Positions 58,722 to 64,000 of a stretch of DNA of 64,000 nucleotides are shown here, in pieces. Made by a program: the position numbers and the translations under genes. Positions within the stretch are counted from its first letter, which is position 1; each line of letters begins with the position of its first letter. This DNA comes from Rhynchospora pubera (Eukaryota; Streptophyta; Magnoliopsida; Poales; Cyperaceae), in contig CM051459.1 in NCBI GenBank assembly GCA_028095005.1, positions 114,115,431-114,179,430 on the forward strand, written 5' to 3'. A model generated the notes under the pieces. It saw only the letters and a program-made list of their open reading frames with translations, did no database searches and was not told the DNA's origin.

Positions 58722-59515
58722 GAGACCGATAAGAATTATCCTCAATATTCATCATTTTAGTCATCGCTGTGAATCATCATTAATGAAAAAAATACGTCAT
58801 TGATGAAAAAATACACCATCCCGTAGGATCATCCTCATATTCTCATCCCCATCGGCGTTAATTACTCCTCCCTCCTCCTCCCACTCACATAAATTTTCCA
58901 GAAGAATTTTTAATGTTTGTACATAAAAATTAGCACAAATTAGTTTTTTTTTCAAGCAAATTAGTTTTTTTAGGACGATTAGTATTTTCTCTATGAAACA
59001 AATTTTTCTAGAACAATTATATTATGAAACAAGAACAATTAGTTTTTTTTAAAGAACAATTATATTCTACAACTAAGACAATTATTTTTTTTCAGTATAA
59101 TTATATTCTGAAACTAGAACAATTAGTTTTTTTCCAAAAAAAATATATTTTGAAACTAGAACAATTCATTTTTTTCGAAATAATTATATTTTACAACTAA
59201 AATAATTTGTTTTTTCATAGCAATTATATTCTGAAACTAGTACAATTAGTATTTTTTTTTCATAACTATTATATTTTGAAACTAAGACAATTAGTGCGAA
59301 GAAGAGAAACACAGGAAGGGGGATAGAAATACATGGAAGAAATAGGGATGAGAAGAAGAGAAAAACTGAAAAGGGACGAGGAACGAGGGAATCACTTGTA
59401 TTAATTAATTGCATTTCGAAAAAAAAATAATTATTAATGAGTTTTCTGAAAATGAAAAAAAATAAGAGGATTATAGGGATGATGGAATTTTGAGGATGGT
59501 AAAAAGTAATTCTAA
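58722..59515. mobile_element. MULE-like miniature element with 9-bp TSD AATTTTTTA
   Basis: AATTTTTTA flanks both sides (58713-58721 and 59516-59524), though its simple sequence weakens this. The ends, CCGATAAGAATTATCCTCAATATTCATC and the inverse of CATCCTCAAAATTCCATCATCC, match those of the element at 19869. The interior holds a different minisatellite (58960-59290) of ATATTCTGAAACTAGAACAA units. It is non-coding. Confidence 0.65.
58960..59290. repeat. Minisatellite of ATTATATTCTGAAACTAGAA units
   Basis: About seven degenerate units of roughly 45 bp (GAACAATTAGTTTTTTT plus AATTATATTYTGAAACTA). Confidence 0.85.
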
Positions 59516-59524
59516 AATTTTTTA

Positions 59525-60964
59525 AGCTTGTTCAAACTCGACTCCTCTTCAACTAGTGTTGGATCACGAGTCAATAGGTTGTTTGAAAAAAAGTATGTGT
59601 ACTTCAAAATTTTTTTATATTTAATTTATGCATTATTTCGATATTTAAAACTAATTGATACGCACTACACTATAAACAATAGGATTGTCGTCATTTTTAT
59701 ATTAGCTATTGATTTCTAACAATATAAGTCGCGAAACTCAAAATAACGTGTGTTATAATTATTATCTTACATGAATATTTGTAACATGAAAATATATATA
59801 ATAATTTTATAAATTTTTATTACTCGTAATCATATTAATAGTGCTATTTGAAATAAAAATTTATAATTTCACGAGTCGGTTTTTGAGTTGGTGAATTGAG
59901 TTGAGTATGATTCAAACTCGACTTGACAATAAATCAAGTTGGTTCAACTAAAGTTTTGCCGACTAGAATTGCAACATAAATTTTTATGAGTCGAGTTTTA
60001 AGTTACTCATGAATAACGAATATTTTGCTCGATCCTAATTGGCACTGTAATCTTTATATTACAAAATATAGTTATAAAATTATGTTGCAGTTGTCGTGCC
60101 TACTTGACCTAATTAAAGAATATATTATCGATATAGCACCAATAAGGTACGCTGTCCCTCTCCTATATGCGATAGAACTTTTTTTAGGCGTCCTTCGGTA
60201 GAATAACCGCGGAATGCTTAGCCATATGCGATATTCGGAATTTTGTTAGTTGTGACATTTTTTATAAAGGTAAACATACACGTTTTACGATACATTATTC
60301 AATCTTATGTCAATTATAAGATTAATAAATGATTCAATTTCATAGGCAAATTGTGGGTCAATTTCATTATATAGACAGAAAGCCAACATTTTTCTAAAGT
60401 TATAAATGATAGTGAATTAGTGATTGATCAAGGCTAACACTGGATTGAAATAAATTGATCCACCGTGAAACTTATGATTTATTATTATTAGTAAAAGATT
60501 ATTAGAGATAGGAAATTAGAAACGAAACTGCTTCTAAATTTCAAAAATTATTTTTAAGTGTGTTGTGTACATATAACTTCTGGAAAATTAATTTTATCAC
60601 GTTACCATATTATTTATTCACTCAGGAGGTTATTCTTATATAAATAAATGTCATCATGCGATTCAATAACAAATTGAGCAACGCTAGAATCAAACATATA
60701 AGACGTCAAACATGATATGAAACGTCAATTGTTAAAATTTCAAATGATCGATCCAAAATACTCGATATGACCTATCTCTACTTCTTATAAAATGCACAAA
60801 TTCAAGAGGCGTTAGCATGCTAAATCTAGCGTGCTAACAAGTATTCCTTTGTTTGGTCGATTTGATCTATTGTAGGATATCAAACGTCACACGAAATAAC
60901 AACACTGTTGTACTAAACGTCTCTAGGTTTGTCGATTGCAAAACAACATCATTTGGCATTCAAC
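59525..60964. other. AT-rich intergenic DNA
   Basis: Contains part of dispersed-repeat copy C (about 60770-60960: ATTCAAGAGGCG, GCTAAATCTAGCGTGC, GGTCGATTTGATC). Otherwise nothing is recognised. Confidence 0.5.
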
Positions 60965-62380
60965 AATCTTCTTTGAGTTTTATAGGAAGAAGATACAATT
61001 TATGAGGACTTGAATAAAAGCTTTAAGAAAGATCAAGATCAAGTCATTAGAGAGCTTGTAGGCTAGTTTAGACTAGGATAGAAGGTATACTTTAGTCCTT
61101 GTTTATCCTTAAAATGGTCTAGATAGCGAAAAGCTCAATAAACCAGCAAAATCCTATTTTCTGTGACCTAGCGTCGTACAACGCTAGATAGAGTTACACA
61201 ACGCTAGAACAGCTAATTTCATACTTTTGTGAATCAACGTTGCACAACGCTATATAGAGTTAGGCAACGCTGATTCACAACGTTGTACAACGCTAATCAG
61301 AGTTGTACAACGCTGCAGCTAAGAAACTTGAAAATTTTCCTGAGTACCATCGTGCAACGCCATATAGCGTTGCACAACGCCACAAAAATCCCAAGTTAGC
61401 TGTGCTGTTTTTACATGCAAAGTCTCTGGAGACGTTAGCCAACGTCTTTCAGCGTTGGGTAACGTTAGCGTTGTGTGACGGCATATAGAGTTGTACAACG
61501 CTCTGTTGAATCTGTCAGAGTTGTTCCTTTTGTCTACCTTTAGCGTTGTGTAACGCCATTCAGTGGCAAGCAACGCTCTGACAATTTCCAACGGAATTGT
61601 CGGAGCTTTCCTTTGGTTTTACACTCATGCGTTGTGCGACGGCAAATAGCGTTGCACAACGCTCTGACAGACCAACGGCTATATTAAAGAGCCGTTAGAA
61701 TTTACAACGGTCATATTCCAGCGTTGTATAACGCTATTCAGCGTTGTACAAAGCTGTGGCCTGTTTTTGCTGGGGAACTGCTCATTTCGAGCCCTATATA
61801 TATCCACCCCTTGTTCTCTCTCTAGTTGCTGCTTCACTTTGCAAAATTAGACCAGAATTGAGCCTTTGAGCACAGGGATACTCTCCCACTTGAGCTTTTC
61901 ATAGCTAGACCATCTTGAGAGATTTAGTAGCCTCAAACACCACCGCCCCGACATTGTCGCTAGGTGTAGGTTGGAATAGGTTGAGAGCTCTTCTCCTTTG
62001 AGGCCGTTGTGCCATTCGAGTTAGGCCGATCCGCCTCGAGTGATTGTAACGAGGTGATTCGGTTCGAAGTTGTAGTCCCGTTCTTGTTGGAATTGAACGG
62101 AGCGCACCCTTTCGTGGTAGCGGAACTCCCGGAGACGTACGACTAAGGCTAGCTTCTTCTAGCGGGTCGGAACTCCGTAATCATACCGAGTGTTCAATTT
62201 CTCTCTCTCTTTTTCTCTTTATTATCTTGCTATACTTGAATTGCTTGTGTGCTTGCTTGTATTGGGTACCAATTGAATTGTGTTAGGGTAGTTCATACCA
62301 AACCGGTCCAAAACCTTAAATCGCTTCCGCTAAACCTTGATTAAGCCGCCTCCATTAGGGACAACAAACACGTTTTGGTT
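60965..62380 (+). mobile_element. LTR-like segment with GCGTTGTACAACGC array and TATA box
   Basis: More than fifteen copies of the palindrome GCGTTG(T/C)(A/G)CAACGC or its halves lie at 61150-61760. A TATATATA box follows at 61795-61803, then CT-rich sequence and GC-richer leader-like DNA (61900-62190). U3-R-U5 order and composition resemble a plant LTR, probably copia type. No primer site, protein domain or partner LTR is seen, so the limits are rough. Confidence 0.5.
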
Positions 62381-62399
62381 ATCCGACTAACAAGGAAAC

Positions 62400-64000
62400 A
62401 AATTGAGGAATGATGTGGGCTGAGAGAACCTATCATGGCTTTTAAATTTATATCCAAATACGTTCAATTTCGGTTGCAAGAGTATATCCTACGCTAAGTA
62501 TTCGGGGTCGATCCACGAGAATAGTTATTCGAGTTTTTCTAAATCTCAGCTCGATTACTTTGATAAGATTGAAAATGGTCGGGCGAAGAATTATATAATT
62601 TTAGGGGTAAATGGATAATAAAATAAAATGGTTTCAATTAGAGAGTAAAATTTGCTAAAGAGATACAAATGTGGTTTATGATTAATTAACTTTCTGCTTA
62701 ACTTCTGTTCCCAAATTACCCGCTTACTTTCGCGGTGGCCAGTCTGTGAACTAGAGTAGTTAGTTACATATTAACTTTATTGTTTCTAAGTTGGCACATA
62801 CAACCCTCCTATAATTAAAACAGCTAGTCTTCTCTAACTCTAGTTATACACAATCTATCAGTCATACTTACTTTACTTGCAGTTAATTGGTTTAATTAGT
62901 ATCTCTATAAATCTTTTTTCAACAGTTCAAGTTCTTTCGACTAAACCAATTGAACTCTTATATGGCTTAAGTTTCAACTTTCGTTCATTGGCTTAACCAT
63001 ACATGGCTACAACTTGGATCTAAGATTTCCCTCAACTTTCGTCTATTGGAAATAGATCACCATTTATGGTTTATGACTTAGATCTCATCTTTCGAACTAT
63101 TGATCTTCTATTTGTATTGATGCACTCAAATATATCTAGGTTTGGTTTGGTTTAACTTTCTAACATTCAATACTGACCTAATCTTGACGGAAAATTACCA
63201 ATCTACTCAAACAGATCAAGTATACAAAAATAATAAATAAAAAAACAAGTTGTAAAACTAAGCAAACTAAATAGAAAACTAATCAATTAATGTAAACTAA
63301 ATTAAGCATTCGTTTATCAACCATAACCTCTTGATCTAACTACTCAAGTAAGATCATCATAACAACAAACATCAAGGTATCAATCATCATTATAGAAACA
63401 AATAAGAAATATTGAGAGATTACAACAAATTAGATTGTGAATCACTTGCTTGGCTGTTGTGGCATGAACTGAACTCATCACTTGGCTTCTCGTCCTGACA
63501 ACTGAAGACAAGAGATCGACTCACTTCTTCTCTGCAATAGTGTAACTTCTTTGTAAAATTGGGAACACTGAACTCTAGAGTTTTCCGTCTTTTTATAGTG
63601 ATGGAAAATAACCGTCGAGGGCAGGAGTGTGCTCAGAAGTGGGGTAATCGTGGCAGAAATCACGTTAGAGTGGTTGCACAATAACTATCTTAATCGTGAA
63701 AATTTCTTGATGGATTTATTAGCAGTCTGCTTACTGATATAATATGTCCGTCTGTAATACTTCGAACTGTCTCCTTGCCTTCTCCGGTCTGGTTGCATTA
63801 TGTTCGCTCAATCCATCCCATCTGGCTCTCTGTCGAGTCGTTTGAAAATTGTCAGTTATTGCAGATTTGATACCGCATTCGATGATTGTCCTGTCAAAAT
63901 ACAAAAGGGAATGACAGTACCTAAAAACTAATAAAAACAAGTAAAAACTAATTTAAAATCTCATAAAATCAATCATAATTTGAGTCCAAATTAGATCAAA
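62400..64000 (-). mobile_element. Gypsy-like LTR remnant, runs off the window edge
   Basis: On + at 62500-62520 is GGGGTCGATCCACGAGAATAG. The same kind of word lies at 52187 and, inverted, near 55260. Further in, repeated CTTTCG words at 62720-63100 also parallel the 52430-52590 text. At the right edge the - strand reads TTTGATCTAATTTGGACTC with GTTTTTAGGTACTGTC further on, like a gypsy LTR start. No coding domain is found. Confidence 0.4.

Noticed and set aside
61303..61591. Open frames on both strands over the GCGTTG array
   Set aside because: They arise from palindromic repeats that stay open in opposite frames; no protein similarity.

Overview
The window is plant nuclear DNA, most likely from a eudicot. 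It is AT-rich, has genes split by canonical GT-AG introns, and is mostly transposable-element (TE) sequence. Four host genes look intact or nearly so. (1) An LPR1/LPR2-type multicopper oxidase on + (11-2072), whose 5' exons lie off the left edge. (2) A complete 12-exon pyridoxal kinase (SOS4/PDXK type) on - (2600-7398), tail-to-tail with the first gene. (3) A short R2R3-MYB on + (15497-17241) with a bHLH-contact motif and an EAR repression motif. (4) A small single-exon acidic protein of unknown function on - (41476-41922). A kinesin-5 motor-domain pseudogene (35351-36435, -) with a nonsense codon sits beside a fragment of an FAD monooxygenase (37305-37655, -).

The rest is TE-derived. Two MULE-type DNA transposons have intact ends. 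The element at 42161-46548 has about 150-bp terminal inverted repeats (TIRs), a perfect 9-bp target-site duplication (TSD) and a two-exon MuDR-type transposase gene broken only by one in-frame TAA. The element at 21630-27105 also has a perfect 9-bp TSD and the same terminal word (CCGAAATT), but no transposase. It holds a truncated plant-mobile-domain gene and an intact 325-aa gene for an unfamiliar protein with two C2H2 fingers, a charged helix and three exact-period FWNEAAQ repeats. Several hAT-type elements (12848-13867 with 12879-13108 nested in it, 40395-40921, 47674-48260, 49839-51286) are bounded by 7-8-bp duplications. Two MULE-like miniature elements (19869-20736, 58722-59515) share ends but not interiors. 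There are at least six copies of a MITE family with GGGTGCGTTTGGAT-type ends, several long-TIR MITEs, a copia-type 5' LTR with its primer-binding site (33192-34967, -) and several gypsy/copia-like LTR remnants (52080-55340, 60965-64000).

A recurring pattern is that many unrelated TEs here carry an array of a short, element-specific word, usually CpG-containing and palindromic, in subterminal or LTR regions. In the PMD element, arrays and palindromes occur together with the unknown zinc-finger gene. By analogy with the VANC anti-silencing system of VANDAL MULEs this makes that element the best candidate in the window for an undescribed system; the idea is inference.

How the parts may act together: the host genes are functionally unrelated (iron/phosphate sensing oxidase, vitamin B6 salvage, transcriptional repression), so no shared pathway is evident. 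The two MULEs could form an autonomous/non-autonomous pair if a transposase without the premature stop exists elsewhere in the genome.
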